A stretch of DNA of 64,000 bases from NCBI GenBank assembly GCA_002399735.1, contig DHEF01000012.1, positions 97,415-161,414 on the forward strand. Direction: 5' to 3'. The notes under the pieces were generated by a model. That model had not been told where the DNA came from. It made no database searches and saw only the letters and a list, made by a program, of their open reading frames with translations. Below, piece after piece: positions 41,591-50,364 of the stretch (within the stretch, counting starts at the first letter, position 1; each line of letters begins with the position of its first letter). Origin of the DNA: Chitinophagaceae bacterium UBA4857. GTDB taxonomy: Bacteria; Bacteroidota; Bacteroidia; Chitinophagales; Chitinophagaceae. A program made the translations under genes and the position numbers.

Positions 41591-44500
41591 ATGCGCAAAT
41601 TATTCACAGGCATATTCGATTTTTTTACAACACGCAAGACCTTGCTGTACCTGTTGTTTGGGGGCACATTAGGCTTGTTTGTAGTATTGGCCTTGCAGGT
41701 AAAGTTTGTAGAAGATATATCAGCCATCATACCTCAGGATAAAAAAACAGCAAAACTCACTTCGGTTTTTCAAAACTCCAAGTTTGCCGACAAGCTGGTG
41801 GTAATGGTGCGACTAAAAGATACCACCAAAACGGACCCCGATAAATTAGTGGCTTATGCCGATGAACTGGCGGCCAGGCTGGAAAAAGATACGGCCTACA
41901 TAAAACACATCAACTATAAAGTAGAAGACGACCTTACTTTTGAACTGTTTGAAACCATACAAAACCATTTACCGGTTTTTTTAGATGCACAGGACTATAA
42001 AAAGATTGATAGCCTGGTGCAACCTGCGGCGTTACAAACAACATTAGAACAAGATATTCGCCTGCTTACATCTCCTGCCGGTTTTGCATTAAAAGAGGTA
42101 ATAAGTAAGGATCCTTCGGGCATTTCTTTTTTAGCATTAAAAAAGTTACAACAGCTTCAGTACGACGATCAGTTTGAGTTGTACGATAATCATTTTGTGT
42201 CGCGTAACCAGCAATACTTAATGCTTTTTATTACACCACGTTATCCGGCATCTAACAGCGGGCAGAATAACAAACTGTTATTACAACTGGATGATACGAT
42301 TGACAGTTTGGACAAACAGGAATTGGCAGCAGGTATTGAACCCAATTATTTTGGTGCTGCAGCCGTATCGGCCGGCAATGCCAAACAATTAAGAACAGAC
42401 AGCTTGTTAACACAGGGTATAACGGTGTTGTTTTTAATATTATTTATTGGTTTGTACTTTAGAAAAAAAAGAGCCCCGTTTTTAGTGTTGGTGCCGGTCA
42501 TTTATGGTGCCGCATTTTCTTTGGCGTTAGTTTATTTGATCAAAGGTTCTATATCGGTTATTGCACTGGGCACCGGCTCCATTGTTTTAGGTATTGCTAT
42601 TAACTACTCGTTGCATGTATTTAATCATTACCGTCATACAAAAGGGTTGCGCAGCACCATTGATGACCTGGCATTTCCCTTAACCATTGGCAGCATTACA
42701 ACTATTGGCGGTTTTTTATGTTTATTGTTTGCTAAGTCGGGCATGTTGCAGGATTTAGGTTTGTTTGCTGCTTGTAGCCTGACCGGAGCCGCTGTTTGTT
42801 CACTGGTGTTTTTGCCACATTTTATTGGCGGTAAAAAAACAGTTGTAACAGCAAATGAAATAAAACAAAAGCATTCTTGGTTAGACAAACTGGCTGCCTT
42901 AAAACCAGAACATAATAAATGGCTGGTGTTAGGCATAGTAGCGTTAACGGTATTGTTTTTATTTTATTACAACAAGGTTCGTTTTGAGCCCGACATGACC
43001 AGCTTGAATTATATGTCGGCCAAACTTACAAAAGCGGAAGCGCAATTAAATAGCATTAGCGGCCAGGCGGTAAAATCTTTATACCTGGTAACAGAAGCCA
43101 CCGACATGGAAAAGACTTTACAACAAAACGAAGTAACACAACAACAACTAGAATTATTAAAACAGCAAGGCCGGGTTACAGGTTATGCAGGCGTATCGGG
43201 TTTGTTAATCAGCGATTCGTTACAACAGCAACGAATACAACAATGGAATAATTACTGGACAACAGAAAAGAAAACAAAGCTGGTAAATGATATAAAACAA
43301 CAAGGGGCGGCATTAAAATTTTCGGCATCCGCCTTTGATAATTTTGAAAACCTGTTGAACCAAAATTTTGAAACGGTTGATAAAGCCGAGCTCGCCGATT
43401 TTCAAAAACGCTTTTTAGATGATTATATTAGCGAAAAGCCTGGCAATGTATCCATAGTAACTTTATTAAAAGTTGGCAACGAAAACAAACCGGCGGTAGT
43501 AGCGGACTTGGATAAACTACAAAACGTAACTGTTTTAGACAGACAATACCTAACGGCTCGCTTAACAGAGTTGGTAAATGCCGACTTTAATAAAATTGCC
43601 ATACTTACTTCCTGTTTGGTGTTTTTTGTTTTACTGTTAACTTTTGGTCGGATTGAGCTGGCCTTGGTAACCTTTATTCCTATGTTGATTAGTTGGATAT
43701 GGATACTAGGCATCATGGGCATGTTTGGCATTACGTTTAATATTGTTAACATCATTGTATCGGCATTAATATTTGGTTTAGGAGATGATTATAGTTTGTT
43801 TGTAATGGATGGCTTGCTCAATGAATACAAGGCCAATAAAAAGAACCTTGCTTCCTATAAGTCTTCTATCTTTTTATCGGCCATCACAACCGTAGCTGGC
43901 CTGGGAGTATTGGTTTTTGCAGAACATCCTGCCTTGCGATCTATAGCTTTTATCTCCGTTACGGGTATTGTTTGTGTGGTAATTATGTCGCAGGTGTTAA
44001 TACCTTTTTTCTTTAACCTGATTATTAAAAACAGGATAGCCAAAAACTTTTTTCCCTGGACATTGTGGAGCTGGTCCCGATCGGTTTTTTCTTTTACCTA
44101 TTTTGGCTTAGGCGCAGTAGTATTAACTGTCATTGGTGTTATACTTATTAAACTAAATCCTTTTAACAAAGAAAAAGGAAAATATATCTATCATGTGCTG
44201 TTGTCAAAACTGTGTGGTTCGGTATTATACATCATGGGTAATTTTAAAAAAGTAGTCAACAACCCGTTAAACGAAAAATTTAAAAAGCCCGCGGTGATGA
44301 TTGCCAACCACCAATCGTTTTTAGATATACTGGCCATGACCATGTTACACCCAAAAGCGGTGTTGTTGACTAATAAATGGGTATGGAATTCACCGGTGTT
44401 TGGGGCCGTGGTACGCATGGCCGATTTTTATCCGGTAATTGAAGGTGCTGAAAACAGTATTGAACTAATGCGTGATCGGGTAAAACACGGTTACTCCATC

Positions 44501-45460
44501 ATTGTTTTTCCGGAAGGAACCAGGACTTCATATCCGCCTATGAAACGTTTTCATAAAGGAGCGTTTTATCTGGCACATGAACTAAACCTGGATGTGGTGC
44601 CCATTCTTTTACACGGCACAGGGTATACCATGACCAAGGGCGATTATCTACTAAAAAACGGTACACTTACCGTTCAATACCTGCCACGTATAAGTAACGA
44701 TGATACTGCTTGGGGTATTGGTTATGCAGAAAGAACAAAAAAAATATCAAGGTATTTTAAAGAAGAACATCGCAAGCTGACACAGGAGTTGGAAACGGTG
44801 GATTACCATTACGAGAAACTGTATTATAACTATGTTTATAAAGGCCCGGTGTTAGAATGGTACTTACGCATTAAAACAAAACTGGAAGCTAATTATAAAC
44901 AATTTAATGCTATTGTTCCGCTGCAGGCTAATATACTGGACATGGGTTGCGGTTATGGCTTTATGAGTTATATGTTACATTTTGCCGGTGCCGAACGAAA
45001 TATATTGGGAGTAGATTATGACGAAGAAAAAATTTCGGTAGCAGCCAATGGTTTTTGTAAAGGCGAAAACTTAAATTTTTTACAGGCCGATATTGTAAAC
45101 TATACTATTGATAAAAACTACGATGCTATTATCATTAGCGATGTGTTGCATTATATAACACCCGAGCAGCAAATAGCCGTAATAGAAAACTGTATTGCAC
45201 ATTTACAACCAGGGGGTAAATTAATTATTCGTGATGGAGATGCGGATATAACCAAGCGTCATAAAACAACTAAGTTAACCGAGTTGTTTTCTACCAGGTT
45301 ATTTGGCTTTAATAAAACCGGCAAACATGGCTTACATTTTTTATCGGGTCAAATGATTGAGACAATTGCACAAAAGCACCAATTGAAGCTGAAAAAAATA
45401 GATAAGACCAAGTTTACTTCTAACATAATTTTTGTACTTAACAGGGTAAATGAACTTTGA
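41591..45460 (+). CDS. Trifunctional MMPL transporter / acyltransferase / methyltransferase
   Basis: This 1289-residue protein joins three domains. Residues 1 to about 860 form an RND/MMPL-type exporter with two sets of membrane helices and two large extracytoplasmic loops (GTGSIVLGIAINYSLHVFNH; ALIFGLGDDYSLFVMDG). Residues ~880-1080 are a PlsC-type acyltransferase with NHQSFLD (906-912) and FPEGTRTSYPP. Residues ~1100-1285 are a class I SAM methyltransferase (ILDMGCGYGFMSY). This architecture is known in flexirubin clusters, where it is thought to acylate and export the pigment lipid. It overlaps the next gene by 11 bp. Confidence 0.9.
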   Translation: MRKLFTGIFDFFTTRKTLLYLLFGGTLGLFVVLALQVKFVEDISAIIPQDKKTAKLTSVFQNSKFADKLVVMVRLKDTTKTDPDKLVAYADELAARLEKDTAYIKHINYKVEDDLTFELFETIQNHLPVFLDAQDYKKIDSLVQPAALQTTLEQDIRLLTSPAGFALKEVISKDPSGISFLALKKLQQLQYDDQFELYDNHFVSRNQQYLMLFITPRYPASNSGQNNKLLLQLDDTIDSLDKQELAAGIEPNYFGAAAVSAGNAKQLRTDSLLTQGITVLFLILFIGLYFRKKRAPFLVLVPVIYGAAFSLALVYLIKGSISVIALGTGSIVLGIAINYSLHVFNHYRHTKGLRSTIDDLAFPLTIGSITTIGGFLCLLFAKSGMLQDLGLFAACSLTGAAVCSLVFLPHFIGGKKTVVTANEIKQKHSWLDKLAALKPEHNKWLVLGIVALTVLFLFYYNKVRFEPDMTSLNYMSAKLTKAEAQLNSISGQAVKSLYLVTEATDMEKTLQQNEVTQQQLELLKQQGRVTGYAGVSGLLISDSLQQQRIQQWNNYWTTEKKTKLVNDIKQQGAALKFSASAFDNFENLLNQNFETVDKAELADFQKRFLDDYISEKPGNVSIVTLLKVGNENKPAVVADLDKLQNVTVLDRQYLTARLTELVNADFNKIAILTSCLVFFVLLLTFGRIELALVTFIPMLISWIWILGIMGMFGITFNIVNIIVSALIFGLGDDYSLFVMDGLLNEYKANKKNLASYKSSIFLSAITTVAGLGVLVFAEHPALRSIAFISVTGIVCVVIMSQVLIPFFFNLIIKNRIAKNFFPWTLWSWSRSVFSFTYFGLGAVVLTVIGVILIKLNPFNKEKGKYIYHVLLSKLCGSVLYIMGNFKKVVNNPLNEKFKKPAVMIANHQSFLDILAMTMLHPKAVLLTNKWVWNSPVFGAVVRMADFYPVIEGAENSIELMRDRVKHGYSIIVFPEGTRTSYPPMKRFHKGAFYLAHELNLDVVPILLHGTGYTMTKGDYLLKNGTLTVQYLPRISNDDTAWGIGYAERTKKISRYFKEEHRKLTQELETVDYHYEKLYYNYVYKGPVLEWYLRIKTKLEANYKQFNAIVPLQANILDMGCGYGFMSYMLHFAGAERNILGVDYDEEKISVAANGFCKGENLNFLQADIVNYTIDKNYDAIIISDVLHYITPEQQIAVIENCIAHLQPGGKLIIRDGDADITKRHKTTKLTELFSTRLFGFNKTGKHGLHFLSGQMIETIAQKHQLKLKKIDKTKFTSNIIFVLNRVNEL

Positions 45461-46961
45461 TGTTATTATAATAGGTTCGGGTATTGGCGGGCTGGTATGT
45501 GCTAACATACTGGCACGCGAAGGCAAGCGTGTTTGCGTGTTAGAAAAAAACAAACAGTTTGGCGGTAACCTGCAAACCTTTGTACGTGATAAACTTATTT
45601 TCGATTCCGGGGTACACTATGTTGGCGGTTTAGATAAAGGTCAAAACCTGTACAAAGTATTTACCTATCTGGGTATAATGGATCAGTTGCACCTGGAAAG
45701 AATTGATACGAATAGTTTTGACGGAATCATAGTAGGCGATGATGAAACAGTTTATCCGCAGGCACAAGGTCATGAAAATTTTATCCAACAACTGTTGCAA
45801 TATTTTCCGGAAGAAGAAACGGCATTACGCAGTTATTGCCAAAAGGTGAAAGAGAGTTGTGCCGCTTTCCCATTATACAATTTACAAATAGATGGCACTC
45901 TGGAACAAAAAACCATTGCCAGCTCCATCAGTGCTAAACAAACCATAGAAGCCTTAACTGATGATAAAAAGTTACAGGCAGTATTAGCGGGCAATAATAT
46001 TTTATATGCCGGTGATGGCGCCGCAACACCCTTTCATGTACATGCTTTAATTATTAACAGTTATATAGAAAGCTCCTGGAAGTTTATACACGGAGGTTCG
46101 CAAATAGCCAAAGCGTTGGTAAAACAGTTGCGTTTATATGGCGGAGAAATTTTGCGTCACCAGAAAGTAACACAACTAATTAGTGAAGGCGATAATATTG
46201 CTTATGCAGAAACAAGTACCGGAGAAAAGTTTTATGCGCAGCAGTTTATATCAAACATAAGTCCGGTACATACTTTGCAAATGACGGATAATCCGTTGCT
46301 GAAAAAAATATACCGCAACCGTATTAACAACCTGCCCAATACCGTATCGTCATTTTCTATCAATATTGTATTACATCCGCAAACCCTGCCTTACCAAAGT
46401 AAAAACATTTACTATCATAAAGAGGGGTATTTATGGAGTGCTAATAGTTATACAGCGGAAGACTGGCCACTGTTGTATGGAGTATTTTTTACGGCCAGTA
46501 ATCAGTATCCGGGTTATGCTGAGTCGGTAACTATATTATCCAATATGCGGTATGAGGAAGTATTGCCCTGGGCCGATACTTTTAATACTACTTTACAGGA
46601 AACAGAAAGAGGTGCCGACTACCTGGCATTTAAAGAACAAAAAGCACAACAGTTATTACAGCAGGTTTATAAAAAGTTTCCACAATTAGAAGCCGCAATA
46701 AAAAAATACTATACCATAACGCCATTAACCTATCGTGATTATATAGGCAGTGCCGATGGTAATATGTATGGCTTTGCCAAAGATTTTGAAAACCCATTAA
46801 AAACAACACTCAGCACTAAAACCGGCGTGCCTAATTTATTTTTAACCGGGCAGTACTTAAATATGCATGGCATTCTGGGGGCAACACTTAGCGGCGTGTT
46901 AACCGCCATTACGGTTTCTGGTAATGATAGTATTATTGAGGAGATAAGGAATGCGGATTGA
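45450..46961 (+). CDS. NAD(P)/FAD-dependent oxidoreductase, phytoene-desaturase-like
   Basis: This 503-residue flavoprotein has an N-terminal FAD motif (IIGSGIGGLVCANILAREGK, GxGxxG at residues 8-13), a CrtI/retinol-saturase-like body (GGNLQTFVRDKLIFDSGVHY) and a C-terminal second FAD contact (GVPNLFLTGQYLNMHGILGA). It overlaps the trifunctional gene by 11 bp, so both are made together. In flexirubin loci this family is linked to the pigment's aryl-polyene or ring oxidation; exact step not known. Confidence 0.92.
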   Translation: MNFDVIIIGSGIGGLVCANILAREGKRVCVLEKNKQFGGNLQTFVRDKLIFDSGVHYVGGLDKGQNLYKVFTYLGIMDQLHLERIDTNSFDGIIVGDDETVYPQAQGHENFIQQLLQYFPEEETALRSYCQKVKESCAAFPLYNLQIDGTLEQKTIASSISAKQTIEALTDDKKLQAVLAGNNILYAGDGAATPFHVHALIINSYIESSWKFIHGGSQIAKALVKQLRLYGGEILRHQKVTQLISEGDNIAYAETSTGEKFYAQQFISNISPVHTLQMTDNPLLKKIYRNRINNLPNTVSSFSINIVLHPQTLPYQSKNIYYHKEGYLWSANSYTAEDWPLLYGVFFTASNQYPGYAESVTILSNMRYEEVLPWADTFNTTLQETERGADYLAFKEQKAQQLLQQVYKKFPQLEAAIKKYYTITPLTYRDYIGSADGNMYGFAKDFENPLKTTLSTKTGVPNLFLTGQYLNMHGILGATLSGVLTAITVSGNDSIIEEIRNAD

Positions 46962-47012
46962 GTGTAGTATGATAGAAAATATTGTCACTAATCTAAACGT
47001 AAAACTAATAGT

Positions 47013-47384
47013 ATGAAATTTAGCGACTACCAGTGGCACGACGCAGTAATTAAAAACATAAATATTGACCGAAAAAATCCCGGACACAATGATGTTATAA
47101 TATTTGACATTGAATGGCCCGAAGAGAAAGGGAGCGTAAGGTTTGTATTTGAAGATGTCTATTGGGCAGAAATGAAGTTGAACTTTGGTATCATTGCCGA
47201 CGAAAGCATTTTTGATGCGGCGGAATTAAACGATGACAACCAAGACGTAGTTAATTTTTATGCAAAATGGAATGGATTTATGGACGAGGTAAAATTAAAA
47301 ACCTACAAAATTGAATTAAACTCAACAGGTGGTGTAATAAAAATAATTGCAAAAAGCTTTAGAATAGAAGAATACAAAGACTAA
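47013..47384 (+). CDS. Hypothetical protein, 123 aa
   Basis: A small acidic protein without signal or membrane helix (YQWHDAVIKNINIDRKNPGH, FDIEWPEEKGSVRFVFEDVY, WAEMKLNFGIIADESIFDAA). It is beta-rich and aromatic; I do not recognise the family with confidence. It follows the FAD oxidoreductase by 51 bp on the same strand and may share its message. Confidence 0.65.
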   Translation: MKFSDYQWHDAVIKNINIDRKNPGHNDVIIFDIEWPEEKGSVRFVFEDVYWAEMKLNFGIIADESIFDAAELNDDNQDVVNFYAKWNGFMDEVKLKTYKIELNSTGGVIKIIAKSFRIEEYKD

Positions 47385-47427
47385 CTCTTTTTAAAACCAC
47401 CCCCTCCCTTCTCATGTAAAAAAGTAG

Positions 47428-47517
47428 GAAAACCTACCCAATGCCCAATAGCATTACCGAACGATGCAGTGAGTGACACAACCGAAGCTCAATCAAGGGA
47501 GGACGCTGGTAACAAAA
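47428..47517 (+). repeat. Dispersed intergenic repeat, family 1
   Basis: CCCAATGCCCAATAGCATTA, CCGAACGATGCAGTGAGTGA, CACAACCGAAGCTCAATC and GACGCTGGTAACAAAAAAA. The first part is nearly identical to 62361-62400. Confidence 0.65.
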
Positions 47518-47596
47518 AAACATTAAGCTTACTTAGACTTTAAAGCCCCTTTAGGGGTTTGGGGTTGATAGTAGCACCACAGCCGACCCCCAAAAA

Positions 47597-48454
47597 TTAC
47601 AATAACTTCTTCGCCTCCGCCTCAATCACTTTTGCAAAATGTTCATGTTCTAAACCATGAATCCGTTGTGCCAGCGTTTCCGGTGTATCGCTGGGCAAAA
47701 CCGGACAAGTAGCTTGTAAAATATGAGCGCCGTGGTCATATTGTTCATCAACGTAATGGATGGTAATACCGCTTTCGGTTTCGGCGTCAGCAATAACAGC
47801 TGTATGCACAAAATTGCCATACATACCCTTGCCGCCATATTTTGGCAATAATGCCGGGTGAATATTTATAATCCGGTTAGGATACGCTTTTATCAAGTTT
47901 TCTGGTATTTTCCATAAAAAACCGGCTAAAACAACAAGATTTATCTCTTTTTTACGTAAAAAAGGCAAATAATTATCACCACGGAAAAACTGCTCCTTCT
48001 CAATAGTAAAACTTTCCACGCCATGTTTCGCCGCAACGGCAAATGCACCGGCGCCCGGTTTGTTACAACCTAGTAAAACCACTTTTATTTGAGCATTTTG
48101 GCTAAAATGTGCCATAATTTTATCGGCATTGCTTCCGGCGCCACTGGCAAAAACAGCAATTTTTACCTGCTTTTTACCCTTTCCGGCCATTCTTTGCCCC
48201 ATTTTTTTCAAATAACGGGTAAAAAAACCAAATTGACCAAAAACCACACTAACCGCCAAAACACATAATGGCCAAACCAGCGTAACCACCAAAACATATA
48301 CAATTACCCATAAAAAGCGGTTTTCAATCGTCAGCCAGTTCATTACCGTTTTACCAATAAGTCCGCTTAAGCTGCCGCCAATAGCAAACGTGCATAAAAT
48401 AAGTACAACTTGCCATCCGGTTACTTTCCATTTTTGCTGCAGGCGGTCCAACAT
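47597..48454 (-). CDS. purN: PurN formyltransferase with N-terminal membrane domain
   Basis: This 285-residue protein is longer than normal PurN (about 190-215). Residues 1-92 hold membrane helices (WQVVLILCTFAIGGSLSGLI, LWVIVYVLVVTLVWPLCVLA) of a short Bacteroidota-type domain. Residues ~96-285 are glycinamide ribonucleotide formyltransferase: IAVFASGAGSNADKI (95-109), NIHPALLPKYGGKGMYG (197-213, catalytic Asn and His) and YDHGAHILQ (Asp). It makes the third step of purine synthesis. Membrane tethering of a purine enzyme is unusual. The reading frame is continuous, and the fusion appears real. Confidence 0.88.
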   Translation of the reverse strand: MLDRLQQKWKVTGWQVVLILCTFAIGGSLSGLIGKTVMNWLTIENRFLWVIVYVLVVTLVWPLCVLAVSVVFGQFGFFTRYLKKMGQRMAGKGKKQVKIAVFASGAGSNADKIMAHFSQNAQIKVVLLGCNKPGAGAFAVAAKHGVESFTIEKEQFFRGDNYLPFLRKKEINLVVLAGFLWKIPENLIKAYPNRIINIHPALLPKYGGKGMYGNFVHTAVIADAETESGITIHYVDEQYDHGAHILQATCPVLPSDTPETLAQRIHGLEHEHFAKVIEAEAKKLL

Positions 48455-48959
48455 GCTTATCAGTTTAATTTACTTGCCATTAAATAGGTGGCGCAAAACT
48501 ATCATATATATATTATATCGGGCTATTATTTGGCTAATTCAATTTTTTTTCGGGCTGCCGGCCGGCAAGTGCTTTTAGGTAAAACTTATTTTTTTTCGGC
48601 CGTCACCGGGCTATTCGCTGCTACTCCGGCACACCCCCTAACCCCCTAAAAGGGGGAACCGCCCTACACAAACCCTCACCGGGGTATCCGCTGCTATCCC
48701 TGCCCCAAAACCCTCATACCCAAATTATCTCAACTGTCTCAAAAACCGATTAACCATCAACCATTAACTATTAACTAATCCTCATTTTGTCATACAATTG
48801 TCGGCTGGCGAAAGTTGTTCCCAATTGCAGAAACAGTGACTTTTTGATGACAAACATTTTTGAAGACCCCGTTTTTTGGCCCCTAAATACGCTGAAAAGC
48901 AATACAGTAGCGGGTTTAAAAAAATTTAAAAATGTTGTTCTTTTGTTAACTTCAAGGCT
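48455..48959. other. Gene-free stretch with hairpins upstream of the act operon
   Basis: No convincing gene. TGCCGGCCGGCA palindrome at 48556-48567; CCCCCT/AGGGGG hairpin at 48642-48656; an AT-rich word shared with 6.67 and 10.51 kb at 48749-48779. Confidence 0.45.
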
Positions 48960-48967
48960 TATTTTTG
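48960..48967 (+). promoter_or_regulatory. -7 promoter element of the act-cox operon
   Basis: TATTTTTG matches TAnnTTTG, 46 bp upstream of actA. A TTG at 48935-48937 is 22 bp before it, near the expected -33 position. Confidence 0.55.
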
Positions 48968-49013
48968 CACCCAATTAGAGCTTTTTATCCACATTTTTTG
49001 ATCAAATGCGAAT

Positions 49014-50285
49014 ATGACTCCGAGTAAGCCAATAATTCAACGAATAGCGCTGGTTTTTTTCACTTTTTTAGTGTTCTCCATAGCGAATGTAAATGCCCAG
49101 GATGGTAAGGCATTGTTTATGTCCAAGTGTGCTACCTGTCACGCAGGCGATATGAAAAGTAATAGCACGGGCCCTGCCTTAGGCGGTGTACGTGAACGCT
49201 GGAACGACGAAGGAAAACTGCACGAGTGGATTAAAGACAACGTAGCCCTTACAAAGTCTGGTTATCCGATGGCTGTAGAAATTTCAAAATTTTCTACTAC
49301 TACCATGGATTTATTTCCATCTATGCCAGATGCAGACATTACTGCCATTTTAGACTATGTTGATCTGAAATTTAACGAAGTACCAAAAGTTGCCGAAGGT
49401 GGTGGTGGAGGTACCGGTGGTGGTAACGACGGTCAAAATGCGGTAATTTTTGGTGTTATATCATTAATACTGGCTTTAATAGCCTTTATATTAATGTATG
49501 TAAACAGCAACCTTAAAAAATTATCTGACGATACTGAAGGCATCGAACGTCCAGAACCTTCACCTTTCTACCGTAACAAGGTTTACATCGCCATTTTTGC
49601 CGTATTAATGTTTGTGGTAGGCGGTTTCTTTGTAACAAAAGGTATGATTGGTTTAAACCGTCAGCAAGGTTACGAGCCAGAGCAACCTATTTTCTACTCA
49701 CACAAAGTACACGCAGGTATTAACCAGATAAGTTGTTTGTATTGCCATGGTAATGCATGGGAAAGTAAAACAGCCGCTATTCCTTCGGTTAACGTGTGTA
49801 TGAACTGTCATAAAACTATTCAGTCTTACGAAAAAGGTCCTGAACTGTTTGATAAAAACGGTAACAAAGTAAACGGCACTGCCGAGATTGCTAAGTTATA
49901 CGAGTACGCAGGTTTCGATCCTAAAAACCCTGATGCTTGGGATCCTTCAAAAGCAAAACCAATCGAGTGGGTTAAAATTCATAACATGCCCGACCACGTT
50001 TACTTTAACCATAGCCAGCACGTACGTGTAGGTAATGTACAGTGTCAAACCTGTCATGGTGAAATTAACGAGATGGATGTGGTAAAACAGGTATCTGAGT
50101 TAAGCATGGGCTGGTGTGTAAACTGTCACCGCGAAACAAAAGTTAACTTTAACTATACCGATAGTACCGGTAACCAATACTATAGCATTTACGAAAAATT
50201 CCATAACGATATTAAGTCTGGTAAAATGGATAGCGTAACCGTTAAAGACATCGGTGGTTTAGAGTGTCAGAAATGTCACTACTAA
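49014..50285 (+). CDS. actA: Alternative complex III subunit A, hexaheme cytochrome c
   Basis: This 423-residue protein has six CxxCH heme sites: C39-H43 (CATCH), 241-245 (CLYCH), 262-266 (CMNCH), 344-348 (CQTCH), 368-372 (CVNCH) and 418-422 (CQKCH). A signal peptide and an N-terminal mono-heme cytochrome c domain are followed by a Gly-rich linker (GGGGGTGGGNDG), two hydrophobic segments (141-162, 188-208) and a pentaheme domain. The pentaheme part is the known ActA of alternative complex III, which passes electrons from menaquinol oxidation toward the oxidase. The extra heme domain is a lineage feature or an electron-exit fusion. First gene of the act operon. Confidence 0.92.
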   Translation: MTPSKPIIQRIALVFFTFLVFSIANVNAQDGKALFMSKCATCHAGDMKSNSTGPALGGVRERWNDEGKLHEWIKDNVALTKSGYPMAVEISKFSTTTMDLFPSMPDADITAILDYVDLKFNEVPKVAEGGGGGTGGGNDGQNAVIFGVISLILALIAFILMYVNSNLKKLSDDTEGIERPEPSPFYRNKVYIAIFAVLMFVVGGFFVTKGMIGLNRQQGYEPEQPIFYSHKVHAGINQISCLYCHGNAWESKTAAIPSVNVCMNCHKTIQSYEKGPELFDKNGNKVNGTAEIAKLYEYAGFDPKNPDAWDPSKAKPIEWVKIHNMPDHVYFNHSQHVRVGNVQCQTCHGEINEMDVVKQVSELSMGWCVNCHRETKVNFNYTDSTGNQYYSIYEKFHNDIKSGKMDSVTVKDIGGLECQKCHY

Positions 50286-50364
50286 TAGTGACATAGTAAC
50301 GGTGTTGCTAAGTGAAAAAGCAGGTGAAAATTTCAAATTGATTAATTTTTCAAATTAAGAATAA

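Noticed and set aside
48390..48578. 62-codon frame overlapping the purN start
   Set aside because: Runs antisense to purN and into palindromic intergenic DNA.
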